Assembly (NCBI RefSeq): GCF_037975245.1
Contig: NC_092577.1
Span: 203,501-267,500 of the forward strand
Length of the DNA stretch: 64,000 bases
Source of the DNA: Apostichopus japonicus
Taxonomy: Eukaryota > Echinodermata > Holothuroidea > Aspidochirotida > Stichopodidae
Direction of reading: 5' to 3'
Translations under genes and position numbers: made by a program
Shown here: positions 10,531 through 20,830 of the stretch, piece after piece
Layout of the letters: the number at the start of each line of letters is the position of its first letter
How positions within the stretch are numbered: position 1 is the first letter of the stretch
The notes under the pieces: generated by a model
Told to the model about the DNA's origin: nothing
Databases searched by the model: none
Seen by the model: only the letters and a program-made list of their open reading frames with translations

Positions 10531-12063
10531 CTTCAAATTATATCCTTGTTTGTGGACCACTTCATCAAACCTCTTGTTCCTCAGATTAATTCTTATATCC
10601 ATGACACTCCAGATTTCCTCAGGAAACTTGAAGATATCAAAAACCAAATCCCCAGTACAGCCATCATCGGTACTTTTGACGTCACTTCTCTGTACACTAA
10701 CATCCCTCATGCTGAAGGTATCGCAGCCACGTGTGCAGCCCTGTCTAAGAAGGTCCACCCTTGTCCACCCATCTCTGACATCAAAGCTCTCATGCAACAG
10801 GTTCTCACCAAAAACAACTTCACGTTCATGGACAAGCATTACCTTCAAAGACACGGGACTGCCATGGGAACCAGGATGGCTCCTTCCTTTGCATGTCTGT
10901 TTATGTCTAGCCTTGAAGAACGCATGCTCAGTACGGCTCCCTGCCGTCCCCTTATCTGGTGGCGCTACATTGATGACATCTTCTTCATTTGGACCAGTGA
11001 TGAGGATAGCCTGCTCACCTTCATCCATCACATCAATTCTTTCCACAGCACCATCAAATTCACCTCTGATTACTCTCACCAACAGGTTAACTTTCTCGAT
11101 GTGACTGTTCGCAAGGAACACGGTTCTCTCTCTACAGACTTATACACCAAGCCCACAGACACACACCAGTATCTCCATTCTTCAAGCTGCCATCCCCGTC
11201 ACTGCAAGTCTGGAATTGCCTACAGTCAAGCACTTCGTCTTCGTCGCATTTGCTCTAACAATTCCTCTTTCATTCGCCATACAGATGCTTTGGAAAAACA
11301 CCTTATTGCCAGGGGCCATAGTGCCAGAAGGGTGCGTGAAGCCATTCAGAGAGTCCGCTCCCTTTCCAGATCATCTACTTTGGCAGTGAAGGACAAAAAG
11401 GGACGAGATTGCGACAACAAGCTGCCCCTGGTTGTTACTTTCCACCCAAATCTTCCTCCCCTTCAGAAAATCACCTCTAACAACCACAACATTCTCCTCA
11501 CTTCAGATAGACTCCAACGAGCCGTCCCTGAAAAACCCATCATCGCCTACAGGCGACCACGCAACCTACGAGACCTTCTTGTACGTGCTGCTGTTCCACC
11601 TCTAACTTCTAACCCCACACCCATTCAGCATGGGACCTTCAAATGTGATCGTACTTCGAGATGCATCGTCTGCAGCCACCACATTGTTGAATCCAATTCC
11701 ATCACCAGCCACAGCATGCAACTCACACACAAGACTAAGGGTCACATCACTTGCACTACCACCAATGTCATCTATCTGATCTCTTGTAGAGTTTGCGGCA
11801 TCCAGTATGTTGGCGAAACCAAAACCACCCTCAAGAAGCGATTCTATGGTCACAGATCCACAGTCAACACCATGAAGACTGAGACCCCAGTTGGAGAACA
11901 TTTTAACCTTCCCAACCATACCATTAACGACATGTCCCTACAGGGGATTGAATCCTTAGGTAGCCGTCCTGACCTTGTACGAATCAGCAGAGAGAGGCTC
12001 TGGATGCAACGCCTTCGTACCATTCAACCTCATGGGCTGAACATTCAGGAAGGACATGACTAA
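10531..12063 (+). CDS. Penelope-like polyprotein, partial: reverse transcriptase plus GIY-YIG endonuclease
   Basis: The frame is open for about 510 codons to the stop at 12061-12063, without an element-encoded start. RT motif A is visible as GTFDVTSLYTNIPH, motif B as GTAMGTRMAPSFACLF and motif C as WWRYIDDIFFIW. VNFLDVTVRKEHG and DLYTKPTDTHQYLH follow, typical of Penelope RTs. Near the C terminus a Cys-rich piece (FKCDRTSRCIVCSHH) precedes the nuclease with NVIYLISCRVCGIQYVGETK, the GIY-YIG core. This domain order is diagnostic of endonuclease-bearing Penelope-like elements. RT motifs before A are absent by 5' truncation. The lack of stops suggests a fairly recent insertion. In-frame array sequence upstream lengthens the open frame but is not element protein. 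Confidence 0.9.
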   Translation, partial: LQIISLFVDHFIKPLVPQINSYIHDTPDFLRKLEDIKNQIPSTAIIGTFDVTSLYTNIPHAEGIAATCAALSKKVHPCPPISDIKALMQQVLTKNNFTFMDKHYLQRHGTAMGTRMAPSFACLFMSSLEERMLSTAPCRPLIWWRYIDDIFFIWTSDEDSLLTFIHHINSFHSTIKFTSDYSHQQVNFLDVTVRKEHGSLSTDLYTKPTDTHQYLHSSSCHPRHCKSGIAYSQALRLRRICSNNSSFIRHTDALEKHLIARGHSARRVREAIQRVRSLSRSSTLAVKDKKGRDCDNKLPLVVTFHPNLPPLQKITSNNHNILLTSDRLQRAVPEKPIIAYRRPRNLRDLLVRAAVPPLTSNPTPIQHGTFKCDRTSRCIVCSHHIVESNSITSHSMQLTHKTKGHITCTTTNVIYLISCRVCGIQYVGETKTTLKKRFYGHRSTVNTMKTETPVGEHFNLPNHTINDMSLQGIESLGSRPDLVRISRERLWMQRLRTIQPHGLNIQEGHD

Positions 12064-12373
12064 CTTTCCTCTGTTCCCTACTCCTTCTCCCCTTTCTCCC
12101 TCCCCCCCCCCCTTTCACTCTTCTTCTCACAGCTCTCTTCCCCTCCATTTTTCTTCACACCTTTCTGTCTTTGTCCCTCTCCAGTTTATTCCTTACCCTG
12201 TGCCTTTAATCCTCTCTTTGTCCCTCCACAGTTTATCTCCTTCCTCTCCTCTTCTCCTGTTGCTTTCTACTTATAATCCCCTTTCATCCATCTCATTGTG
12301 TTCACCGTGCTCATTAACCTGTCTGTATTCTGTGCGTGTTTTTGTCCCCTCTGTTACTGTAACTTGTCATTTA

Positions 12374-12413
12374 GCCTCTGAAGAAGATCCTGCTAGGATC
12401 GAAACGTCAGGCC
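12374..12413 (+). ncRNA. Hammerhead-ribozyme-like motif in Penelope 3' region
   Basis: The segment has CTGAAGA (core CUGANGA), a 6-bp stem GATCCT/AGGATC with a GCT loop, then GAAAC-GTC. It is flanked by GCCT/AGGC, which could form stem I. The palindromic ACGT would give a minimal stem III, the form reported for Penelope hammerheads that act as dimers. One extra A lies between the core and stem II. Activity is not demonstrable from sequence. Confidence 0.65.
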
Positions 12414-12429
12414 AACTTACTTTTACACA

Positions 12430-13544
12430 CCTCTCTACTTATTGTTAGGTTGATGTATATTAGGGTTGTGCATAATGAGTTTTATCTGTTTCTCTCTACT
12501 ATTGGTAGGATGATGTATATTAGGGTTGTACATATTGAGTTTTATCTGTTCCTCTCTACTTATTGGTAGGTTGATGTATATTAAGGTTGTACATATTGAG
12601 TTTTATATGTTCCTCTCTACTTATTGGTAGGGTGACATATATTAGGGTTGTACATATTGAGTTTTATCCGTTCCTCTCTACTTATTGGTAGGTTGATGTA
12701 TTTTAGGGTTGTACATATTGAGTTTCATCCGTTCCTCTTTACATATTGTTAGGTTGATGTATATTAGGGTTGTACGTATTGAGTTTTATTCATTCCTCTC
12801 TACTTATTGGTAGGGTGACATATATTCGGGTTGTACATATTGAGTTTTATCCGTTCCTCTCTACATATTGGTAGGATGACGTATATTAGGGTTGTTCATA
12901 TTGAGTTTTATCCGTTCCTCTCTACTATTGGTAGGGTGACATATATTAGGGTTGTACATATTGAGTTTTATCCGTTCCTCTCTACTTATTGTTAGGTTGA
13001 TGTATATTAGGGTTGTACAATTTGAGTTCATCCGTTCCTCTTAACTTATTGTTAGGTTGATGTTTATTAGGGTTGTACGTATTGAGTTTTATCTGTTTCT
13101 CTCTACTATTGGTAGTATGACATATATTAGGGTTGTACATATTGAGTTTTATCCGTTCCTCTCTACTTATTGTTAGGTTGATGTATATTAGGGTTGTGCA
13201 CATTGAGTTTTATCTGTTTCTCTCTACTATTGGTAGGATGATGTATATTAGGGTTGTACATATTGAGTTTTATTTATTCCTCTACTTATTGTTAGGTTGA
13301 TGTATATTTGGGTTGTACGTATTGAGTATTATTCATTCCTCTCTACTATTGGTAGGATGATGTATATTAGGGTTGTGCATATTGAGTTTTATTCATTCCT
13401 CTCTACTATTGGTAGGATGATGTATATTATGACCTGCAGAATATCTACAAACTGTTATTAATGTTACCATTGGTAGGATGATGTATATTATGACCTGCAG
13501 AATATCTACAAACTGTTATTAATGTTCAGACTATGCATCCTCAG
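12430..13544. repeat. 61-bp tandem array, right segment, about 16-17 copies
   Basis: Same unit as 8609-10530 but more divergent, with GTAGGATGATG, GTAGGGTGACATA and one-base-short variants. The last two units (about 13410-13530) carry an extra non-array segment containing GACCTGCAGAATATCTAC, duplicated with the unit. The array ends about 15 nt before the exon 4 acceptor. Confidence 0.92.
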
Positions 13545-13678
13545 GTCAGCTTACAAATACCAGCCCTGGACGAAAGAATCGTGTTCCTTTGTTCTTGAAC
13601 AGTGCAAAGGAGAAAAGACAAGCAAGAGAGGTGATGTTCAGACGTTACCCCTTTATGGAGCTCTTTCAGAAGACAAAG
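13545..13678 (+). CDS. GTF3C2: GTF3C2 exon 4
   Basis: This 134-nt exon follows a CATCCTCAG acceptor and ends at a GTACAA donor. It reads SAYKYQPWTKESCSFVLEQC, then a Lys-rich stretch and VQTLPLYGALSEDK, leaving one base. It joins exon 3 and exon 5 in phase. It lies immediately upstream of the first propeller strand. The intron before it ends in the 61-bp array, whose last degenerate units reach within about 15 nt of this acceptor. Confidence 0.8.
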
Positions 13679-14251
13679 GTACAATGAATTAACATATAAC
13701 AGATTGGATGGGGGGAGGGTGGGGGGGGGGAGAATAACAGGAAATGTTGGAGTGGAAAGTGATAGTAAACTCAATATTACTTGGGTGAATAATAAAATTG
13801 TTCATTTGTACCTCAGAACTTCAAGCCTAACTCTATTTGTGTATGCATTTTGTGGAGAGCCATAATTCTTCTATACTAACAAACCTAGTGAATCTACAAA
13901 AATCTATGATTCATTCTTCCCTCCGGATTGAGAAAAGTGGAAATGATGCTATGTTTAGTAATTATGTCATAGTTGGAGGTCATCTTGTTAGATGCAAGCA
14001 AACAGGTGCTGGTAATACTATGCAAGCTAACATTTTGGTAACTTCCAGTTTACATTTTTTCAGACTTATTTTATTTTGTCAATGAGTGTGGAAGGCTGTT
14101 ACTGCGGACTTAATGGTACTTTGTTTCCTGTTTTGCCTCCTTTCAATAGCACAGAATAATATGTGTAGAAAGAAATTAATGGCAAAATCCTTTTCAAATA
14201 GACTTCTTGGTGCTTGATTACTCTTTCAAGGTTTCCTGTTCTTTCCTGTAG
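13679..14251. other. Intron 4, no tandem array
   Basis: A 573-nt intron with a G-rich run near 13710-13730 and otherwise ordinary AT-rich sequence. No repeat or RNA gene is seen. Confidence 0.6.
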
Positions 14252-14438
14252 GACTTCCTGTTTTCTTTGTTGGTGGGCCAGCATGGGCTATGGATTGGTG
14301 TCCGATGCCTAATGATGTCCTTAACGAGTATGTAGCCATTAGCTGTTACAGGGACATGGACCAGTGCCAATTCTATGATGAAGTTGAACCATGCCCTGGA
14401 CTCATACAAATTTGGGACCTCAGTAACATACAGAACAG
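14252..14438 (+). CDS. GTF3C2: GTF3C2 exon 5, first WD-like blade
   Basis: The acceptor is TTTCCTGTAG and the donor GTACTC. The translation includes FFVGGPAWAMDWCPMP, YVAISCYRDMDQ and CPGLIQIWDLSNIQN. This is the characteristic opening of the TFIIIC110 propeller: a GG-x-W-A-M-x-WCP strand, then the G-L-I-Q-I-W-D-L blade end. It leaves AG in phase for exon 6. These motifs are the strongest single evidence for the family assignment. The flanking introns (573 and 391 nt) are short and free of tandem repeats. Confidence 0.9.
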
Positions 14439-14829
14439 GTACTCAAAATGCATGTACCTGAGCTGTGACGTCTTTGTTAAGATCATAAATGTTTTGTCAA
14501 GTAATTATTCAAGAAAGTAGTTGTGTAGTAGCAGGAAGCAGAGAGAAGTGTTTTTCCACTGGTCAAAAATGTACAGTAATAAATGAGCAAGGATGTCTGA
14601 AATGTCACTTATGTGAAGGAATCCAACCCATTAAACTAAACAGGGTATCTGAGGTCATGATAACTAAAAGCATTCTTCAGATTAAATGACCTTTGTAAAT
14701 TAATACACTTCTTAGAAACTTCTGCAATAAAAGTTTGCCCCAGCAAGAGCAATACATAATGATGACCCTTCTGTTTCTCTGTAAGTGTACATCATGTGTT
14801 TTTACTTTACATTATTATCTTTTTTGCAG
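14439..14829. other. Intron 5, no tandem array
   Basis: A 391-nt intron of ordinary sequence ending in a T-rich tract before TTTTTTGCAG. No feature is recognised. Confidence 0.6.
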
Positions 14830-15167
14830 AATTCAGCCTCAGCCTGAAATGGTTCTAGGCATTGCACATGACTTTGGGTACACCAATGCTCTCCAGTGGT
14901 GTCCATCAGGGGGTTACCAGATCCCTGGCAATACCTCTGGTGGTAAAGATCTTCCCCGTCTTGGGCTTCTGGGAGCTGCTTGTTCGGTTGGATGTATTGT
15001 AATATATGCTGTTCCTCTCCTTGATGGCTGTCGGCAAGCAATTTATCGGCCAAGCCCGATAGCAATCTTTAAACCATCTAGAAGTGACCACTGGTTTGGA
15101 CAGTGCTTATGTTTGGACTGGTCAAGACAAAAAGGTCATGCTAAGATAGCAGCTGGTTTTGGCAATG
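14830..15167 (+). CDS. GTF3C2: GTF3C2 exon 6, WD-like blades 2-3
   Basis: This 338-nt exon runs from a TTTTTTGCAG acceptor to a GGTAAT donor. It encodes ALQWCPSGGYQIPG, then LPRLGLLGAACSVGCIVIYA, and near its end FGQCLCLDWSRQKGH and IAAGFGNG. In the family this is the strand set beginning WCPSG, the conserved LPRLGLLA-type strand, and the QCLSLAW-type strand with AAG-x-x-NG. One base is left over and completes Gly with exon 7. The frame stays open past the donor by read-through into the intron, which is not part of the protein. Confidence 0.92.
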
Positions 15168-15309
15168 GTAATTTATGCTTCAGTTTGGTAATAGCCATTA
15201 TTCTGTCAAGCAGAATTTTGAGTTTGTATAGCTGATGTCTCTAATGTTAATATAATCTCTGATGGGATAGCCTGTTTTGTTTGCTCATCTCTTATTCTAT
15301 TAGACTAAC

Positions 15310-17395
15310 CTGATGGCCTCCAAAACTAAACCACAGTCTACTCTCTGGATAGCTAGATTTCTATTGATTCTATTCTAGTTTCTTTGTATAGTCTGTCAGC
15401 CTCCAAAACTAAACCATAGTCTACTCTCTGGATAGCTAGATTTCTATTGATTATATTCTAGTTTCTTTGTATAGTCTGTCAGTCTCCAAACTTAGCCATA
15501 GTCTACTCTCTGGATAGCTAGACTTCTATTGATTATATTCTAGTTTCTTTGTATAGTCTGTCAGTCTCCAAACTAAACCATAGTCTACTCTCTGGATAGC
15601 TAGACTTCTATTGATTATATTCTAGTTTCTTTGTATAGTCTGTCAGCCTCCAAAACTAAACCATAGTCTACTCTCTGGATAGCTAGATTTCTATTGATTC
15701 TATTCTAGTTTCTTTGTATAGTCTGTCAGTCTCCAAACTAAACCATAGTCTACTCTCTGGATAGCTAGACTTCTATTGATTATATTCTAGTTTCTTTGTA
15801 TAGTCTGTCAGTCTCCAAACTTAGCCATAGTCTACTCTCTGGATAGCTAGATTTCTATTGATTATATTCTAGTTTCTTTGTATAGTCTGTCAGTCTCCAA
15901 ACTTAGCCATAGTCTACTCTCTGGATAGCTAGATTTCTATTGATTATATTCTAGTTTCTTTGTATAGTCTGTCAGTCTCCAAACTTAGCCATAGTCTACT
16001 CTCTGGATAGTTAGACTTCTATTGATTATATTCTAGTTTCTTTGTATAGTCTGTCAGTCTCCAAACTAAACCATAGTCTACTCTCTGTATAGCTAGATTT
16101 CTATTGATTATATTCTAGTTTCTTTGTATAGTCTGACAGCCTCCAAAACTAAACCATAGTCTACTCTCTGGATAGCTAGATTTCTATTGATTATATTCTA
16201 GTTTCTTTGTATAGTCTGACAGCCTCCAAAACTAAACCATAGTCTACTCTCTGGATAGCTAGATTTCTATTGATTCTATTCTAGTTTCTTTGTATAGTCT
16301 GTCAGTCTCCAAACTTAGCCATAGTCTACTCTCTGGATAGCTAGATTTCTATTGATTCTATTCTAGTTTCTTTGTATAGTCTGTCAGTCTCCAAACTTAG
16401 CCATAGTCTACTCTCTGGATAGCTAGATTTCTATTGATTCTATTCTAGTTTCTTTGTATAGTCTGTCAGTCTCCAAACTTAGCCATAGTCTACTCTCTGG
16501 ATAGCTAGATTTCTATTGATTATATTCTAGTTTCTTTGTATAGTCTGTCAGTCTCCAAACTTAGCCATAGTCTACTCTCTGGATAGCTAGATTTCTATTG
16601 ATTATATTCTAGTTTCTTTGTATAGTCTGTCAGTCTCCAAACTTAGCCATAGTCTACTCTCTGGATAGCTAGATTTCTATTGATTATATTCTAGTTTCTT
16701 TGTATAGTCTGTCAGTCTCCAAACTAAACCATAGTCTACTCTCTGGATAGCTAGATTTCTATTGATTATATTCTAGTTTCTTTGTATAGTCTGTCAGTCT
16801 CCAAACTAAACCACAGTCTACTCTCTGGATAGCTAGACTTCCATTGATTATATTCTAGTTTCTTTGTATAGTCTGTCAGTCTCCAAACTTAGCCATAGTC
16901 TACTCTCTGGATAGTTAGACTTCTATTGATTATATTCTAGTTTCTTTGTATAGTCTGACAGTCTCCAAACTAAACCATAGTCTACTCTCTGGATAGCTAG
17001 ACTTCTATTGATTATATTCTAGTTTCTTTGTATAGTCTGTCAGTCTCCAAACTTAGCCATAGTCTACTCTCTGGATAGCTAGACTTCTATTGATTATATT
17101 CTAGTTTCTTTGTATAGTCTGTCAGTCTCCAAACTTAGCCATAGTGTACTCTCTGGATAGCTAGACTTCTATTGATTATATTCTAGTTTCTTTGTATAGT
17201 CTGTCAGTCTCCAAACTAAACCATAGTGTACTCTCTGGATAGCTAGATTTCTATTGATTATATTCTAGTTTCTTTGTATAGTCTGTCAGTCTCCAAACTA
17301 AACCATAGTCTACTCTCTGGATAGCTAGATTTCTATTGATTATATTCTAGTTTCTTTGTATAGTCTGTCAGTCTCCAAACTTAGCCATAGTTTAC
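15310..17395. repeat. 82-83-bp tandem array, about 25 copies (intron 6)
   Basis: The period is 83 nt, or 82 where one A is lost. The core is TAGTCTACTCTCTGGATAGC plus TTCTAGTTTCTTTGTATAG. Two unit types differ in CAAAACTAAACC versus CAAACTTAGCC and are interspersed, showing local homogenisation. Confidence 0.95.
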
Positions 17396-17399
17396 TCTG

Positions 17400-17960
17400 T
17401 GTGGATAGCCTGGCTTCAATCTAACCTGTGCAAATCTCTCTGTCTATTTACCTGGCAGCCTGTATTCAAAACAATTATCTTCTCCCTAGATAACTTCATT
17501 CCACTCTAAACTATTTGTTTTTTAGTGTGTAGTCTGATTGCCTCTAATGATAACCCTGGTCTATTCTCTAGCTAGCTAGGTTTAAGCTAAGTCGTACAAG
17601 TCTCTTTATCTGTATAGTTTAATGGACTCCAAACTAAAACAAAGTTACTCTCTTTGCATAGCCTGGCTTCAATCTAGACCTGAAACCTCATGGTTAGTTC
17701 ATTAAGCCTGATGTAGCTTTCAACCTAACTCATGACATACCCTCAAGATAGCTTGTGAACTCTCTGGCCTTGAAAAGCTACATCATATTGTACAAGTTAA
17801 CTATCTGGCCTTGAAAAGCTACATCATATTGTACAAGTTAAGTATGCATATAAGTTATCTTACTTTCCTAGTATAACTAGATCATAGTGTAAAAGTTACC
17901 TGTGTGACCTAATGTCGCTACATCATAGTCTATTAGTTATCTTACTATTGTAGCATATCA
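17400..17960. repeat. Degenerate remnants of the 83-bp repeat and a 47-nt duplication
   Basis: Phrases such as GGATAGCCTGGCTTCAATCT and TAGTCTGATTGCCTC recall the preceding array in decayed form. A segment beginning CTGGCCTTGAAAAGCTACAT is duplicated at about 17763 and 17810. Confidence 0.6.
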
Positions 17961-18091
17961 TCATCTGTACCATGTTTTAAATTGCTGTCCTATTTTATGG
18001 GTGTCAGGTTTCATGTAAGTTATAAATATACCCAAAATATTTTGGAACTGATAAAAAATTGTTTTTAAACAAGTTGTACTCATTTTCACAG

Positions 18092-18220
18092 GAACTGTTG
18101 CCATTTGGAATATTTGTAAAACCTCACACCTTTTGAGAGACAACAGTGGCCATTTGTATCCAGTGCAGCTGTTACATGTGGGGCATTCTATACTGTCTTC
18201 AGTGTCACTCAATCCATCAG
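18092..18220 (+). CDS. GTF3C2: GTF3C2 exon 7, WD-like blade
   Basis: The acceptor is CATTTTCACAG and the donor GTAGGA. It reads GTVAIWNICKTSHLL and then QLLHVGHSILSSVSLNPS, continuing the NG-x-V-x-x-W-N-L blade end begun in exon 6. One base remains and forms Asp with exon 8. Alignment in memory with the family shows no residues missing between this exon and exon 8, although the intron between them is 11.4 kb of tandem repeats. Confidence 0.88.
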
Positions 18221-18429
18221 GTAGGAGCTGCTATATAGTTAGCAAATATTTCCAACCTAACAGTTCTTTTCAATCACATTAGCAAGAAAATCAGTTCATA
18301 AAAGATAATCCCAGGTTCTAGTACCATTTCTCAACAAATGCTTGTTCTCATAGCATACTACTTGTCACTGTGTGCTAGATGTTGCAGTACTGACAATTGA
18401 TGTTTGTTTCTTGGCTTTTATTAATCACT

Positions 18430-20830
18430 GTTGTTTGTTTGTTTCTATTAGAGAATCCTTGTTGGTTGTTTGTTTCTTTGTTACTATTAGAGAATCACTG
18501 TTGGTTGTTTGTTTCTTTGTTACTTTTAGAGAATCCTTGTTGGTTGTTTGTTTCTTTGTTTCTGTTAGAGAATCACTGTTGGTTGTTTGTTTCTTTGTTA
18601 CTATTAGAGAATCCTTGTTGGTTGTTTGTTTCTTTGTTTCTGTTAGAGAATCACTGTTGGTTGTTTGTTTCTTTGTTTCTGTTAGAGAATCACTGTTGGT
18701 TGTTTGTTTCTTTGTTTCTATTAGAGAATCACTGTTGGTTGTTTGTTTCTTTGTTACTTTTAGAGAATCCTTGTTGGTTGTTTGTTTCTTTGTTTCTGTT
18801 AGAGAATCACTGTTGGTTGTTTGTTTCTTTGTTTCTGTTAGAGAATCACTGTTGGTTGTTTGTTTCTTTGTTACTATTAGGGAATCACTGTTGGTTGTTT
18901 GTTTCTTTGTTTCTGTTAGAGAATCCTTGTTGGTTGTTTGTTTCTATTAGAGAATCCTTGTTGGTTGTTTGTTTCTTTGTTTCTGTTAGAGAATCACTGT
19001 TGGTTGTTTGTTTCTTTGTTTCTGTTAGAGAATCACTGTTGGTTGTTTGTTTCTTTGTTACTATTAGGGAATCACTGTTGGTTGTTTGTTTCTTTGTTTC
19101 TGTTAGAGAATCCTTGTTGGTTGTTTGTTTCTATTAGAGAATCCTTGTTGGTTGTTTGTTTCTTTGTTACTATTAGAGAATCCTTGTTGGTTGTTTGTTT
19201 CTATTAGAGAATCCTTGTTGGTTGTTTGTTTCTTTGTTTCTATTAGAGAATCACTGTTGGTTGTTTGTTTCTTTGTTACTATTAGAGAATCCTCGTTGGT
19301 TGTTTGTTTCTTTGTTACTATTAGAGAATCCTCGTTGGTTGTTTGTTTCTTTGTTTCTATTAGAGAATCACTGTTGGTTGTTTGTTTCTTTGTTACTTTT
19401 AGAGAATCCTTGTTGGTTGTTTGTTTCTTTGTTTCTATTAGAGAATCACTGTTGGTTGTTTGTTTCTTTGTTTCTATTAGAGAATCACTGTTGGTTGTTT
19501 GTTTCTTTGTTACTTTTAGAGAATCCTTGTTGGTTGTTTGTTTCTTTGTTTCTGTTAGAGAATCCTTGTTGGTTGTTTGTTTCTTTGTTACTATTAGAGA
19601 ATCACTGTTGGTTGTTTGTTTCTATTAGAGAATCCTTGTTGGTTGTTTGTTTCTTTGTTACTATTAGAGAATCCTTGTTGGTTGTTTGTTTCTTTGTTTC
19701 TGTTAGAGAATCACTGTTGGTTGTTTGTTTCTTTGTTTCTATTAGAGAATCACTGTTGGTTGTTTGTTTCTTTGTTTCTGTTAGAGAATCACTGTTGGTT
19801 GTTTGTTTCTTTGTTACTATTAGAGAATCCTTGTTGGTTGTTTGTTTCTTTGTTACTATTAGAGAATCCTTGTTGGTTGTTTGTTTCTTTGTTTCTGTTA
19901 GAGAATCACTGTTGGTTGTTTGTTTCTTTGTTTCTATTAGAGAATCACTGTTGGTTGTTTGTTTCTTTGTTTCTATTAGAGAATCACTGTTGGTTGTTTG
20001 TTTCTTTGTTACTATTAGAGAATCCTCGTTGGTTGTTTGTTTCTTTGTTACTATTAGAGAATCCTCGTTGGTTGTTTGTTTCTTTGTTTCTATTAGAGAA
20101 TCACTGTTGGTTGTTTGTTTCTTTGTTACTATTAGAGAATCCTTGTTGGTTGTTTGTTTCTTTGTTTCTATTAGAGAATCACTGTTGGTTGTTTGTTTCT
20201 TTGTTTCTATTAGAGAATCACTGTTGGTTGTTTGTTTCTTTGTTTCTATTAGAGAATCACTGTTGGTTGTTTGTTTCTTTGTTACTATTAGAGAATCCTT
20301 GTTGGTTGTTTGTTTCTTTGTTTCTATTAGAGAATCACTGTTGGTTGTTTGTTTCTATTAGAGAATCACTGTTGGTTGTTTGTTTCTTTGTTACTATTAG
20401 AGAATCCTTGTTGGTTGTTTGTTTCTTTGTTTCTATTAGAGAATCACTGTTGGTTGTTTGTTTCTTTGTTTCTATTAGAGAATCACTGTTGGTTGTTTGT
20501 TTCTTTGTTTCTATTAGAGAATCACTGTTGGTTGTTTGTTTCTTTGTTACTATTAGAGAATCCTTGTTGGTTGTTTGTTTCTTTGTTTCTATTTAGAGAA
20601 TCACTGTTGGTTGTTTGTTTCTTTGTTTCTATTAGAGAATCACTGTTGGTTGTTTGTTTCTTTGTTACTATTAGAGAATCACTGTTGGTTGTTTCTTTCT
20701 TTGTTTCTATTAGAGAATCACTGTTGGTTGTTTGTTCTTTGTTACTATTAGAGAATCCTTGTTGGTTGTTTGTTTCTTTGTTTCTATTAGAGAATCACTG
20801 TTGGTTGTTTATTCTCTTTGTTTCAAATAG
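18430..20830. repeat. 39-bp tandem array (with 31-bp short units), about 60 copies (intron 7)
   Basis: The unit contains AGAGAATCCTTGTTGGTTG and TTTCTTTGTTACTATTAG. Full units are 39 nt; a subset lacking 8 nt (TTTGTTTC-type loss) is 31 nt. Because 39 is divisible by 3 the array reads open in several frames. It lies wholly in intron 7 and the encoded peptide is an artefact. Each unit end looks like a 3' splice site (pyrimidine/T-rich tract then TAG). Confidence 0.95.

Larger units (their letters stand above)
10531..12429 (+). mobile_element. 5'-truncated Penelope-like retroelement inserted in the 61-bp array
   Basis: The element begins at the array/element junction after CTCTCTACT. It contains an RT and GIY-YIG endonuclease frame, a pyrimidine-rich 3' UTR and a hammerhead-like motif, and ends about TTTTACACAC at 12429. 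The array sequence CTCTCTACT recurs directly after the 3' end. This is compatible with a target-site duplication, but equally with simple array phase. A second copy at 58304-58655 shares the 3' end and independently defines this boundary. The 5' part of the RT is missing. Confidence 0.9.

Noticed and set aside
12056-12448. A 130-codon Ser/Pro-rich frame
   Set aside because: It is the pyrimidine-rich Penelope 3' UTR and hammerhead-like region, translated by chance.
13837-14085. Open frames of 60-100 codons within introns 4 and 5
   Set aside because: They overlap introns of a gene whose exons are well defined, and show no family resemblance.
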